NCBI GenBank assembly: GCA_937901805.1
Contig: CALDJI010000056.1
Span: 1-25,373 of the forward strand
Source: an uncultured Clostridia bacterium
GTDB taxonomy: Bacteria; Bacillota; Clostridia; Oscillospirales; Ruminococcaceae
Direction: 5' to 3'
Length of the DNA stretch: 25,373 bases
Part shown: piece after piece, positions 15,836-24,088 of the stretch
Layout of the letters: every line of letters starts with the position of its first letter
How positions within the stretch are numbered: the first letter of the stretch is position 1
Made by a program: the position numbers and the translations under genes
Notes under the pieces: model-generated
Told to the model about the DNA's origin: nothing
The model's input: the letters and a program-made list of their open reading frames with translations, nothing else
Databases searched by the model: none

Positions 15836-17182
15836 ATGATGACGATTTCCAAAAGAACAATGATTCGAGCCGTCTCCTTTCTCGTTGCAGGCGTCCTGAT
15901 ATGCACGGGCACTCTGGTACAAAGCTACCGGGCAGAAACCCAGGCGCGTACACAGGTGGAATATGAATACCAATACGCGCTTTCCGATCTGTCTGATTCC
16001 CTGTCCAATCTTGCCATCACCTTGGAAAAAAGCCGGTATGCCTCTACGCCCGTCCAAATTTCCGGGCTTTCCGCCAAACTGTGGAAAGAGGCGGGGATTG
16101 CAAAAAACTGCCTTTCCCGACTTCCGGTCAGTGATTTTCATCTGCAAAACACCAACCGTTTTCTTTCTCAAGTCGGTGAATACTCCATGACCCTTTCCAA
16201 AAAGGTCATTGGAAAGGGGAAAATCACCAGAGAGGAACGCGACACACTGATTACCCTGGGTGAATACGCAAAACAGATGAATGATTCCATCACCCGGATG
16301 AAAAGCGATTTAGATACAGGAGTTACGGATTTGGAACAGCTTTTTACCGCGCAGTCAGAAGAGGACGGCGCGGCCCAGGCAGTTCATCTGTCCGGGTTTG
16401 CAGAACTGGAAGATGATTTTGTCAGCTATCCTTCTCTGATTTACGACGGGCCGTTTTCCGATCACCTGATGCAGAGGGAACCTCTTGTCCTGAAAGACAA
16501 AGCGAAGATTTCCAGAGAAGAAGCCAAACAAATTGCCGCCAAGGCATTTGGAATCGAAGATACCAGCCTAATTATGGAGGAGGCGGACGAAGAGGGGACT
16601 ATGCCTGCCTACCGGTTCGTCTATGGCCCGGAAGAAGCCGCTATTTCCAAAAACGGAGGATATCTCATCTATAAGCTCTGTTCCAAAGAACATGGCGAAC
16701 AGCGCTACAGTGTGGATCATGCGGTTCAGGCAGGCGCCCGTTTCCTTTCTTCGATGGGGCTTTCCGGAATGAAAAATACCTACTATGAGATTTCAAACGG
16801 CGTATGCACCATCAACTTCGCATCGATAGAAGGGGAAGCGACTTGTTATACCGATTTGGTAAAAGTATCCGTCTGTCTGGACGAGGGAACCGTCTGCGGA
16901 TATGACGCCAGGGGTTACCTGACCAACCACAAGGCACGCAATCTGCAACAGCCAAAACTCACCTCCGGGGAAGCGGCCGCGATTTTAAGCGATGAACTGA
17001 AAGTAAAGAATTACCAGATGGCTGTCATTCCGACAAATGGCCTTCATGAAGCCTACTGTTATGAATTTTTATGTGAAGGAAGCGGCGGTGAGAACGTCCT
17101 TGTCTATATTGACACGCAAACCGGGGAAGAAGAACGGATTTTAATCCTGATAGAAGACGAAAGCGGAACCCTGACTCTGTAA
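15836..17182 (+). CDS. ypeB: Spore germination protein YpeB
   Basis: A 448-residue protein of normal YpeB length. One N-terminal membrane helix (about residues 8-29) precedes a helical region with EYEYQYALSDLSDSLSNLA and coiled-coil tendency. The C-terminal half is made of PepSY-like repeats, each beginning with ISREEAKQIAAKAF- or LTSGEAAAIL-type helices. In Bacillus it stabilises the cortex-lytic enzyme SleB in the spore. Start ATG 15836 has GGAGG 8 nt upstream; an earlier in-frame ATG at 15821 overlaps that site. No sleB is adjacent: the neighbours are the divergent nifS and a restriction enzyme. Expression in the forespore by sigma-G is expected, but no convincing sigma-G promoter is seen. 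Confidence 0.93.
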   Translation: MMTISKRTMIRAVSFLVAGVLICTGTLVQSYRAETQARTQVEYEYQYALSDLSDSLSNLAITLEKSRYASTPVQISGLSAKLWKEAGIAKNCLSRLPVSDFHLQNTNRFLSQVGEYSMTLSKKVIGKGKITREERDTLITLGEYAKQMNDSITRMKSDLDTGVTDLEQLFTAQSEEDGAAQAVHLSGFAELEDDFVSYPSLIYDGPFSDHLMQREPLVLKDKAKISREEAKQIAAKAFGIEDTSLIMEEADEEGTMPAYRFVYGPEEAAISKNGGYLIYKLCSKEHGEQRYSVDHAVQAGARFLSSMGLSGMKNTYYEISNGVCTINFASIEGEATCYTDLVKVSVCLDEGTVCGYDARGYLTNHKARNLQQPKLTSGEAAAILSDELKVKNYQMAVIPTNGLHEAYCYEFLCEGSGGENVLVYIDTQTGEEERILILIEDESGTLTL

Positions 17183-17270
17183 AGTTTCCGCATTCAAAAA
17201 CAGGTTGTGGGAATATTCGTTCCACATAAGGCAATGATTGGAATTTTTCTAAAAGGGATTCGATCAGGAT

Positions 17271-17311
17271 AGCCCTGTATTTAATTTGAACACCAAAACA
17301 CAGGGCTTTTT
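17271..17311 (+). terminator. Probable terminator after ypeB
   Basis: AGCCCTGT (17271-17278) pairs with ACAGGGCT (17300-17307), followed by TTTTT. The loop is long (21 nt). The 281-base gap between ypeB and the next start also holds a promoter at 17399-17427. Confidence 0.7.
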
Positions 17312-17398
17312 GTATGATTCAATATATTGCAAGCTCTCTGAACCCGCCCATTGCTATTGATCGCTTAAATCAGGTGGACGATGTCCAAAGTAAGTATA

Positions 17399-17427
17399 TT
17401 GAGACGCAGTGGTGCTTGTGCTATACT
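17399..17427 (+). promoter_or_regulatory. Sigma-A promoter of the MmeI-type gene
   Basis: TTGAGA (17399-17404) and TATACT (17422-17427) are separated by 17 nt. Transcription would begin near 17434, about 30 bases before the start codon at 17464. Confidence 0.75.
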
Positions 17428-17463
17428 GTTATATGGAAAGTGATACCCAAAGGGGGATTCTAT

Positions 17464-20247
17464 ATGACGGATGCACAGCAGCAGGCAGCGGCAAAAGCAT
17501 TTGCAGCCTATTGGAAGGGCAAAGGCTATGAAAAGGGTGAAAGCCAGGCGTTTTGGCTCTCTCTGCTCCGGGATGTATACGGGGTAGAACACCCGGAACA
17601 GTTTATTACGTTTGAAGAACAGGTTCATTTGGACCATACCAGCTTTATTGACGGTGCTATCCCGTCAACAAAGGTGTTGATTGAACAAAAGGGGCTTGGA
17701 AAAAATTTGAACAAGCCGATTAAACAGTCGGATGGAACGCTATTAACACCTTTCCAACAGGCAAAAAGGTATATCACAGAATTGCCGCTGTCACAGCACC
17801 CGCGTTGGGTCGTAACCTGCAATTTTGCAGAATTTTACGTTTACGACATGGAACGTCCCGGCGGTGAACCGGAAAAAATTCTGCTTGAAAACCTGGAAAA
17901 AGAATATTACCGCCTGCAATTTCTTGTTGATACAGGCAGCGAACATTTGAAGCGGGAAATGGAAGTTTCTATTGCGGCGGGCGAAATCGTCGGCTTGCTC
18001 TACGACGCTTTTGCAAAGCAGTATGCGGACCCGGAAAGCGAACGGGCGATGAAAAGCCTGAATGTGTTGTGCGTCCGTTTGGTTTTCTGCCTGTATGCAG
18101 AGGACGCGGGTATATTTGGCCGTCATGGAATGTTCTATGATTATCTTACAGAATTTGAAACGCGGGAGATGCGCAAGGCGGTCATAGAGTTATTCCGTAT
18201 TCTGGACACGCCGCCGGAAGAACGGGATCCATATTTAAAAGACGATAATCCCACATTGGCGACGTTTCCCTACGTCAACGGCGGGCTATTTGCGAATGAA
18301 GATATCGAAATCCCCCCGTTTACCGATGAAATCCGCGACCTGATTTTGATTAAGGCCAGTGAAAATTTCAACTGGTCGGAAATCAGCCCTACCATTTTCG
18401 GCGCGGTATTTGAAAGCACGCTGAACCCGGAAACACGCCGCAGCGGCGGGATGCACTATACCTCTATTGAGAATATCCATAAAGTAATAGACCCCCTGTT
18501 TCTGGATGATTTGAAAGCAGAACTGGCAGAGATAAAGGAAATTGCGGTTGCCCGGACGCAGGAGCGGAAACTGCGGGATTTTCAGAAAAAATTAGCTTCG
18601 CTGACATTTTTAGATCCGGCGGCAGGCAGCGGGAATTTTCTCACGGAAACATACCTGTCCCTCCGCCGTCTGGAAAATGAAGTGCTGAGTATTTTGTCGA
18701 AAGGGCAAATTTCTTTTGGTGACGCTTCCTATAGTCCGATACAGGTTTCTATCAGCCAGTTTTACGGGATAGAAATCAACGATTTTGCCGTCACAGTTGC
18801 CCGGACGGCTCTATGGATAGCGGAAAGCCAGATGATGAAAGAGACGGAAAGCATTGTTTTAATGCACCTGGACTTTCTGCCACTGAAAACAAATGCCTAC
18901 ATCGTAGAGGGAAACGCCCTGCGGATGGATTGGGAAAGCGTTGTGCCAAAGCATAAGTTGTCGTATATCATGGGAAATCCGCCGTTTGTGGGCCAGGCTA
19001 TGCGTTCAAAAGAACAAGCGGATGATATGCAGACGGTTTTTGCGCCGTCAAAAGCGGGTGGCAAATTGGATTATGTTGCCGGATGGTTTAAAAAGGCAGC
19101 AGACATAATGCGGAATAGTAACATAGAAGCCGCTTTTGTATCGTCAAATTCTATTTGTCAAGGCGAATCGGTTAATCTTCTATGGGAAATGCTATTAGCA
19201 AATGGCGTGTTTATAAATTTTGCACACACTACATTTAAATGGACAAGTGAAGCAAAAGCAAAAGCCGCTGTTATGTGCGTCATTGTTGGATTTTCTTATA
19301 TGAACAGGAAACGCAAGCTATTATTTACAGGAAAACAATACAAGCAAGTAGATCATATCAACGGCTATCTAAACGATGCGCCAGATGTCTTTATAAAAAA
19401 TCGCAGTAAGAGCATAAATAAAGGGCTTGCAAAAGTAGTGCAAGGAAGCCCGCCTGCTGATGATGGGCGTTTGTTGCTTACGGCAGAAGAGCGGGAGGCA
19501 CTGTTAAAAAAATATCCTGAATTGGAAAAAGTGATAAAGCCGTTTATAGGAAGCAGAGAATTTATAAATGATATAGGCTTTACCAGATATTGCTTTTGGT
19601 TCGTGGGAGAAAGTCCCGCAAACTATAAACATATACCGGAATTAACAGAACGCTTTAATTATGTGCGCGAATACAGATTAAAAAGCCCAGTAGACCGTAT
19701 TCAAAAAACGGCGGATAGACCTTTCTTATTCACGCAAAACAGGCAACCGGAAACAGATTATTTGATTATTCCGCGGGTTTCCTCGTCAACGCGCAAATAT
19801 ATTCCGGTAGGCTTTTTACCTCCTGATGTGATTGCAAGTGATTCAGCAGTTTTGGTATATAATGCCACATTATACGATTTTGGTATCATTTGTTCCAACG
19901 TTCACAACGCATGGATGAGAACTATTGCAGGACGGTTGAAAAATGATTATCGTTATGCGCCGTCAGTGTACTATAATTTTCCATTTCCAGATGTGACCGC
20001 TGAACAAAAGGGGAAAATTGAATGCACAGCACAGGGTATTCTTGACGCAAGAAAACTCTATTCTAATAGTAGTTTAGCCGATATGTACGGCGAACAAATG
20101 TATATGTTTCCGGAATTGTTGACAGCACACCAGAACAATGACCGTGCCGTTATGCAGGCATATGGCTTTGATGTTAAGACAATGACGGAAAGTTCCTGTG
20201 TTGCGGAACTGATGAAGATGTACCAGGCGAAAACAGAGGGAAAATAA
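17464..20247 (+). CDS. MmeI-type single-chain restriction-modification enzyme
   Basis: A 927-residue protein, close to MmeI in length and layout. The N-terminal nuclease motif is D63-X10-E74-Q-K76 (IDG...IEQK), a PD-(D/E)XK-type site. A helical connector follows, then the amino-methyltransferase core with DPAAGSG (384-390) for S-adenosylmethionine and NPPF (505-508) for catalysis, then a target-recognition region and C-terminal domain. Such enzymes modify one strand of an asymmetric site and cut some 20 bases away, using one recognition domain for both activities. Start ATG 17464 has AGGGGGA 6 nt upstream; the frame is open from 17314 but the promoter lies inside that extension. From about residue 540 the DNA becomes clearly AT-richer. 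It stands alone between ypeB and a MATE gene, with no mobile-element gene. Confidence 0.92.
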   Translation: MTDAQQQAAAKAFAAYWKGKGYEKGESQAFWLSLLRDVYGVEHPEQFITFEEQVHLDHTSFIDGAIPSTKVLIEQKGLGKNLNKPIKQSDGTLLTPFQQAKRYITELPLSQHPRWVVTCNFAEFYVYDMERPGGEPEKILLENLEKEYYRLQFLVDTGSEHLKREMEVSIAAGEIVGLLYDAFAKQYADPESERAMKSLNVLCVRLVFCLYAEDAGIFGRHGMFYDYLTEFETREMRKAVIELFRILDTPPEERDPYLKDDNPTLATFPYVNGGLFANEDIEIPPFTDEIRDLILIKASENFNWSEISPTIFGAVFESTLNPETRRSGGMHYTSIENIHKVIDPLFLDDLKAELAEIKEIAVARTQERKLRDFQKKLASLTFLDPAAGSGNFLTETYLSLRRLENEVLSILSKGQISFGDASYSPIQVSISQFYGIEINDFAVTVARTALWIAESQMMKETESIVLMHLDFLPLKTNAYIVEGNALRMDWESVVPKHKLSYIMGNPPFVGQAMRSKEQADDMQTVFAPSKAGGKLDYVAGWFKKAADIMRNSNIEAAFVSSNSICQGESVNLLWEMLLANGVFINFAHTTFKWTSEAKAKAAVMCVIVGFSYMNRKRKLLFTGKQYKQVDHINGYLNDAPDVFIKNRSKSINKGLAKVVQGSPPADDGRLLLTAEEREALLKKYPELEKVIKPFIGSREFINDIGFTRYCFWFVGESPANYKHIPELTERFNYVREYRLKSPVDRIQKTADRPFLFTQNRQPETDYLIIPRVSSSTRKYIPVGFLPPDVIASDSAVLVYNATLYDFGIICSNVHNAWMRTIAGRLKNDYRYAPSVYYNFPFPDVTAEQKGKIECTAQGILDARKLYSNSSLADMYGEQMYMFPELLTAHQNNDRAVMQAYGFDVKTMTESSCVAELMKMYQAKTEGK

Positions 20248-20250
20248 AAA

Positions 20251-20284
20251 CAGGAGGCAGGCGTTTTGAAACGCCTGCCTCCTG
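20251..20284. terminator. Strong bidirectional terminator after the MmeI-type gene
   Basis: A perfect 16-bp stem (20251-20266 with 20269-20284), rich in G and C at its base, begins four bases after the TAA. The minus-strand exit has TTTTTATTTT and the plus-strand exit the weaker ACATTTT. It probably also ends the convergent MATE transcript. Confidence 0.88.
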
Positions 20285-20573
20285 ACATTTTCCGCCATGC
20301 CCGTCTGCTGCAATCAATTGTCAGATAGCATGATAACCTATGAAAACTCATGTCGTATCCTGTAACCAGCAGAAAAACTGTATGGATCGCTTCCGAAGGA
20401 AATAGAAAAGATACAGCATCCTTTCCGGTGTTATTTTCCATTTAAGAAAGACTTCCTTATGCAGCGTCAGTAAATCCCACAGCCTGTTTTTGAATGTTTC
20501 TTTTGCCAACGGGAGACATCTCCCCCAATCAACCGGCACTGCAAAAGCGCACTGCGGGCACAGGACGAATCCT
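20285..20573. other. Gap between the terminator and the MATE gene
   Basis: This 289-base stretch lies downstream of the MATE stop on the minus strand. A minus-strand frame is open through it to 20348 and includes CPQC, but it has no start codon with a ribosome site of its own and overlaps the MATE end out of frame. I see no RNA gene or repeat. Confidence 0.4.
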
Positions 20574-21938
20574 CTATGCCTGTTCCGGCATAGATTTGAT
20601 TTCCGTACGATAAACCCCGAGGAAAAAGAGCAGGGAAAGCACGAAGCCCACAATTTCCGCAGCCGGGAATGCAAGCCAGACCCCATTTACCCCAATCGCA
20701 CGGGAGAGCAGCCAGGCAACCGGTAAAATAACCGCAAGCTGACGGATCAGGGAAACCGTCAGGCTTTTGACGCCATGTCCGGTTGCCTGGAACAAGTTGG
20801 AAAGCACAATATTGATGGAAGCCATCATAAAACTCAAGCTGATCAGGCGCAGGGCTGGAATCCCAATGGAAAGCATGGATTGCGAGGCATTGAACATTTT
20901 CAGAAGGACACCCGGGAAGATCCAGAAAACCAGAGTGCCCAACACCATAATGGAAAAGGCGATTATACAGGAAAGCTTGATCGTGCTGATCAAACGACGC
21001 TTATTCCCTGCCCCATAATTATAGCCCATAATCGGCATGGAGCCCTGATTGAGCCCAAACACCGGCATAAATACAAAAGACTGGAGTTTATAGTAAATCC
21101 CGAGGACGGAAACCGCCGTAGCGGAAAACCCGATGAGAATCCCATTGAGACAAACGGTCAAGACCGAGGAGACCGCCTGCATAATAATGGACGGAAACCC
21201 GACCGCATAGATATCCCGGACGGCTTGCCAGCTGAAACGGAAGCCCTTTAGGCTAACGCGGATTTCATGGTTTTTGGCAAAGAGCATTACCAGCCCGAAC
21301 AGCATCCCAAAAATCTGTCCAGTCACGGTAGCGATAGCAGCCCCCAAAACCCCCATTTTGGGAAAGCCCAGCAGACCGAAAATCAAAATCGGATCCAAAA
21401 TCAGATTCGTCACTGCTCCCACCAGATTCTGACACATGGGATAGATCATATTCCCAGTGGCCTGGATAATTTTTTCAATATTGACGGACAGAAAAATCCC
21501 GAATGAACAGATGGTAATCACATAAATATATTCACAGCCATACTCCACAATCTGGGGATCGGAAGTAAACGCACGGAAAAACAACGGGGTAAACAGCAAT
21601 CCCAACACCGCAAACAGCCCCCAACTTGCCAATCCCAAAATAATACCGTGACCCGCTGCGCGGCAGGCTTCTTCCTTGCGTTTTTCCCCCAGACGGCGTG
21701 CAATCAGGGAATTGATGCCGATCCCGGTTCCAAGGGAAACCGCCAGAATTAAAGTCTGAATTGGAAATGCCAAAGACACAGCCGTGAGTGCATTTTCATT
21801 AATTTGCGCAACAAAAATACTGTCCACGATGTTATACAAAGCCTGAATCAGCATGGAAAACATCGCGGGCAGCGACATGGAAATTAGCAGCTTGGGGATT
21901 TTCTGAGTCCCCATTTTATTTTCTTTTTCCTGTCCCAT
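20574..21938 (-). CDS. MATE family multidrug/cation antiporter
   Basis: A 454-residue membrane protein with twelve predicted helices in two six-helix halves. Typical segments are SLPAMFSMLIQALYNIVDSIFV at the start, GTGIGINSLIARRLGEKRKEEA, LDPILIFG, and in the second half GLNQGSMPIMGYNYGAGNKRR. MATE proteins export drugs, dyes or metabolites against a Na+ or H+ gradient. It belongs to the DinF/NorM-like bacterial group; the substrate is unknown. AGGGGAG lies about 4 nt before the ATG. It is likely monocistronic, driven by the promoter at 21983-22012, and it converges on the restriction gene. Confidence 0.95.
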   Translation of the reverse strand: MGQEKENKMGTQKIPKLLISMSLPAMFSMLIQALYNIVDSIFVAQINENALTAVSLAFPIQTLILAVSLGTGIGINSLIARRLGEKRKEEACRAAGHGIILGLASWGLFAVLGLLFTPLFFRAFTSDPQIVEYGCEYIYVITICSFGIFLSVNIEKIIQATGNMIYPMCQNLVGAVTNLILDPILIFGLLGFPKMGVLGAAIATVTGQIFGMLFGLVMLFAKNHEIRVSLKGFRFSWQAVRDIYAVGFPSIIMQAVSSVLTVCLNGILIGFSATAVSVLGIYYKLQSFVFMPVFGLNQGSMPIMGYNYGAGNKRRLISTIKLSCIIAFSIMVLGTLVFWIFPGVLLKMFNASQSMLSIGIPALRLISLSFMMASINIVLSNLFQATGHGVKSLTVSLIRQLAVILPVAWLLSRAIGVNGVWLAFPAAEIVGFVLSLLFFLGVYRTEIKSMPEQA

Positions 21939-21982
21939 AAAACTCCCCTTTCTGAAATTCTCTTTCTTTTTATAACCCTACT

Positions 21983-22012
21983 ATTATAAGGGATTGCCCA
22001 AAAAGCTGTCGA
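21983..22012 (-). promoter_or_regulatory. Sigma-A promoter of the MATE gene
   Basis: On the minus strand TCGACA (22012-22007) and TATAAT (21988-21983) are 18 nt apart. The leader is about 35-40 nt. Confidence 0.65.
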
Positions 22013-22097
22013 TACGCAAATCCAATAAAAACTTACATAACATCGCCCGATTTTCTAGTTTATCTGTCTCTGCGCGATCTGCCTTATCAAAAAATTG

Positions 22098-22125
22098 TTG
22101 TTCTCTTTGTGCGCTGTGGTATAAT
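22098..22125 (+). promoter_or_regulatory. Promoter of the cyclophilin gene
   Basis: TTGTTC (22098-22103) and TATAAT (22120-22125) are 16 nt apart, with an extended TGG before the -10. Confidence 0.7.
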
Positions 22126-22145
22126 AAACACAGCAGCTCATATAT

Positions 22146-22183
22146 CCAGAATCCTGTGACAATATGTTCTGGACAGGATCTGG
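22146..22183 (+). promoter_or_regulatory. Structured 5' leader of the cyclophilin gene
   Basis: CCAG-A-ATCCTGT (22146-22157) can pair with ACAGGATCTGG (22173-22183) with one bulged base. The first arm can instead pair as CCAGAA with TTCTGG (22167-22172). The two stems exclude each other. It lies between the promoter and the ribosome site; regulatory use is unproven. Confidence 0.35.
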
Positions 22184-22225
22184 GGTACGGGCATGAAAGA
22201 AAAATAAGGAAAGAGGTATACAGTC

Positions 22226-22744
22226 ATGCCAAATCCAATTGTAACCATCCAGATGAAATCCGGCGGAACCATCAAAGTGGAACTGTATCCGGAAATTGCC
22301 CCCAACACGGTCAACAATTTTATTTCTCTTGTAAAAAAAGGGTTTTATGACGGCGTTATTTTCCATCGTGTCATCCCAGGCTTTATGATCCAGGGCGGCG
22401 ATCCGCAGGGAATCGGCATTGGCGGACCCGGTTACCGGATCAAAGGAGAGTTTTCTGCAAACGGGTTTAAAAATGACCTGAAACACACAACGGGAATAAT
22501 CTCCATGGCGCGTTCCTCCCATCCGGACAGCGCGGGTTCCCAGTTCTTCATCATGGTTGCCGACGCTCCCCATCTGGACGGACAGTACGCGGCTTTCGGC
22601 AAAGTGACTGAAGGGATGGAAGAAGCACAGAGAATTGTTAACGTGAACCGCAACCATGCGGACAAGCCATACAATGATGAAATTATGGAAACCGTTACCG
22701 TTGAGACATTTGGGACGGAATATCCGGAACCGGAAACCCTGTAA
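22226..22744 (+). CDS. Cyclophilin-type peptidyl-prolyl isomerase
   Basis: A 172-residue protein covering one complete cyclophilin domain. The catalytic and proline-binding segments are present: FHRVIPGFMIQGGD (catalytic Arg), the RSSHPDSAGSQFFIM stretch, and the HLDGQYAAFGKV loop. It speeds cis-trans isomerisation of peptide bonds before proline in folding proteins. No signal peptide is seen, so it is cytosolic. AGAGGT lies 8 nt before the ATG. It is a single-gene transcript, with its own promoter and a bidirectional terminator after it. Confidence 0.95.
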   Translation: MPNPIVTIQMKSGGTIKVELYPEIAPNTVNNFISLVKKGFYDGVIFHRVIPGFMIQGGDPQGIGIGGPGYRIKGEFSANGFKNDLKHTTGIISMARSSHPDSAGSQFFIMVADAPHLDGQYAAFGKVTEGMEEAQRIVNVNRNHADKPYNDEIMETVTVETFGTEYPEPETL

Positions 22745-22762
22745 CCAGCTTTTAGAAAAAAC

Positions 22763-22796
22763 ACAACCCCCGCCGGAGATTTCCGGAGGGGGTTGT
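22763..22796. terminator. Bidirectional terminator between cyclophilin and lipoprotein genes
   Basis: ACAACCCCC (22763-22771) pairs with GGGGGTTGT (22788-22796), with an inner CCGGA/TCCGG stem. It lies between two convergent genes, four bases from the lipoprotein stop. Confidence 0.85.
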
Positions 22797-22799
22797 TCT

Positions 22800-23373
22800 T
22801 TACCGACACAATTCTTCTAATTCGTAGTACAATTCGGTCATTTCTTCGCCCGGTTCATCCAGATTTCCCGCCCGCCTGAGCAGTTTTTCCCGCTCCTTTT
22901 TCTCCGGAAGAGCGGCCGCTCGCTCAACCAATGCGTCAAACTGCTGCCGGGTCACATGCACCTGGATGTTGGCAACTGCCTGCTGGGTTCCCGCATAGGC
23001 GATGAGCTTCAGCTTTGCAGGCGCATCAGCCTTTAGGCGTACCTGGGAGGAATTCCTCTCCTGATGCCGCTCTACGATCTCGGCAGCGCCCTGGGGCTCA
23101 ATTTTCCACTGTGGAACCACAATTTCACTGAGGGTCTGTGCAGAAGCGGTAAAGGAAAGCGATTCCCCCTGTGTGAGATACACTCCGCCATGGATGGAGA
23201 CGTCCATCTGCCCGTCGAAATAGGTCATATTCATCCCGATGACCTCCCGATCCTCCACACTCAGGTTTTCCGTAGAGGCGCAGCCTGCCAGGACAGCCGG
23301 GATCCAGGACGAGAAATAATACTATCTTCCGTACGTTTGTAATCCCCGTTCCCTGTTTTGAAAAGAGTTTCAT
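22800..23373 (-). pseudogene. Lipoprotein of unknown function with one-base frameshift in its signal peptide
   Basis: The natural start is ATG 23373, which overlaps the stop of the upstream ArsC-like gene by ATGA. That frame gives a basic N-terminus and KIVLFLVL, then runs into a wrong frame. The next frame supplies PAVLAGCAST, a perfect lipobox with its cysteine, followed by an open frame to 22800. Removing one G of the pair at 23304-23305 joins them into a 190-residue lipoprotein. The mature part has a beta-rich domain (HGGVYLTQGESLSFTASAQT, SQVRLKADAPAKLKLIAYAG) and a charged helical end. No family is recognised. As read it would not be exported. Sequencing error and true loss are both possible. 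Confidence 0.7.
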
Positions 23374-23723
23374 TCTTTCAGGCTCGCTTCCCATTCCACA
23401 GGTTGAAACCCGACGAGAACCGTTTTTTCACCGGCTAAAATCGGGCGTTTGACAAGCATCCCATCCGTTGCCAGCAGAACGAGCTGTTCCTCTTCTCCCA
23501 TCTGCGAGAGCTTTTCTTTCAGGTTCATGGATTTATAGAGCTGACCGCTGGTATTAAAGAATTTTTTCAAGGGCAGCCCGCTTTTTTGATACCACTCCCG
23601 CAGCTCCTCCACGGTCGGGTTTTGCTCTTTGATATTCCTTGCCAAAACCTCAATTCCCCGATCTGCCAGCCAAGCCGCCGCCTTTTTACAGGTGCTGCAT
23701 TTTGGATACCACAGAAAAGTCAT
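23370..23723 (-). CDS. ArsC/Spx-family thioredoxin-fold protein
   Basis: A 117-residue protein beginning TFLWYPKCSTCKKA, so the redox-type CxxC is C9 and C12. The sequence then follows the ArsC/Spx/YffB pattern, including FNTSGQLYKSMNLKEKL and GMLVKRPILAG with the family's conserved arginine. True arsenate reductases of this group need glutathione or thioredoxin partners. Spx-like members instead bind RNA polymerase. The CxxC fits Spx or MgsR, but the gene context gives no proof of either. It lies between ywbE and the lipoprotein gene with ATGA overlaps on both sides, so the three are coupled. Confidence 0.85.
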   Translation of the reverse strand: MTFLWYPKCSTCKKAAAWLADRGIEVLARNIKEQNPTVEELREWYQKSGLPLKKFFNTSGQLYKSMNLKEKLSQMGEEEQLVLLATDGMLVKRPILAGEKTVLVGFQPVEWEASLKE

Positions 23724-23929
23724 CTTGATTCCTCCTCAACAATTGCCTGCACCCGTCCGACCAGATCCTGCTCCTGAAGCATGACCTTGATCCCATGCGG
23801 GTGCGTCCCGCTTTTTGTCAAAATCCGTTTCACATGCCCACGGGTCAGTTTTCCAGTACGCTGGTCCGCTTTGAGCACAATGTCCACCAGCATCCCGGGT
23901 TTTATGTTTGACCGGATTGTTCCATCCAT
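23720..23929 (-). CDS. ywbE: YwbE family small protein (DUF2196)
   Basis: A 69-residue basic protein. Segments IKPGMLVDIVLKADQRTGKLTRG and HPHGIKVML fit the YwbE family, a small KOW/SH3-like fold of unknown function that is common in Firmicutes. The frame is open back to 24100, but ATG 23929 has GGAGG 8 nt upstream and a promoter just before it (23973-24000), which would lie inside the longer version. It is first in the operon with the ArsC/Spx-like gene, overlapping it by ATGA. Confidence 0.87.
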   Translation of the reverse strand: MDGTIRSNIKPGMLVDIVLKADQRTGKLTRGHVKRILTKSGTHPHGIKVMLQEQDLVGRVQAIVEEESR

Positions 23930-23972
23930 TGTCCTATCCTCCGTTCTGTGGAGATTGTTTCGTCCTGTTTTG

Positions 23973-24000
23973 ATTATACCGGTTTTATCCATGAAATCAA
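23973..24000 (-). promoter_or_regulatory. Promoter of the ywbE operon
   Basis: On the minus strand TTGATT (24000-23995) and TATAAT (23978-23973) are 16 nt apart. The leader is about 35 nt. Confidence 0.65.
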
Positions 24001-24010
24001 GGAAAACCGG
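23979..24010. promoter_or_regulatory. Operator-like inverted repeat over the ywbE promoter
   Basis: CCGGTTTT (23979-23986) and AAAACCGG (24003-24010) form a perfect 8-bp dyad with a 16-nt spacer. One arm abuts the -10 element and the -35 lies between the arms. No terminator-like T tail follows either arm, so a protein-binding site is more likely than a hairpin terminator. Confidence 0.5.
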
Positions 24011-24061
24011 GCAGGAATCTCCTTCGTCAGTACAATCCCATTCCTTCCCTCTGCAAAAAAT

Positions 24062-24088
24062 CTGCCGCACTGTAAAACAGTGCGGCAG
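24062..24088. terminator. Bidirectional terminator of the rubrerythrin gene
   Basis: CTGCCGCACTGT (24062-24073) and ACAGTGCGGCAG (24077-24088) form a 12-bp stem with a 3-nt loop. On the minus strand ATTTTTTG follows; on the plus strand CCTTTTT follows. Confidence 0.92.

Noticed and set aside
17314..17463. N-terminal extension of the MmeI-type protein
   Set aside because: The promoter at 17399-17427 lies inside it and a strong ribosome site precedes ATG 17464; the shorter length fits the family.
17183..20573. Mobile island carrying the restriction gene
   Set aside because: No integrase, transposase, target-site duplication or tRNA end is visible; only the composition change within the gene hints at transfer.
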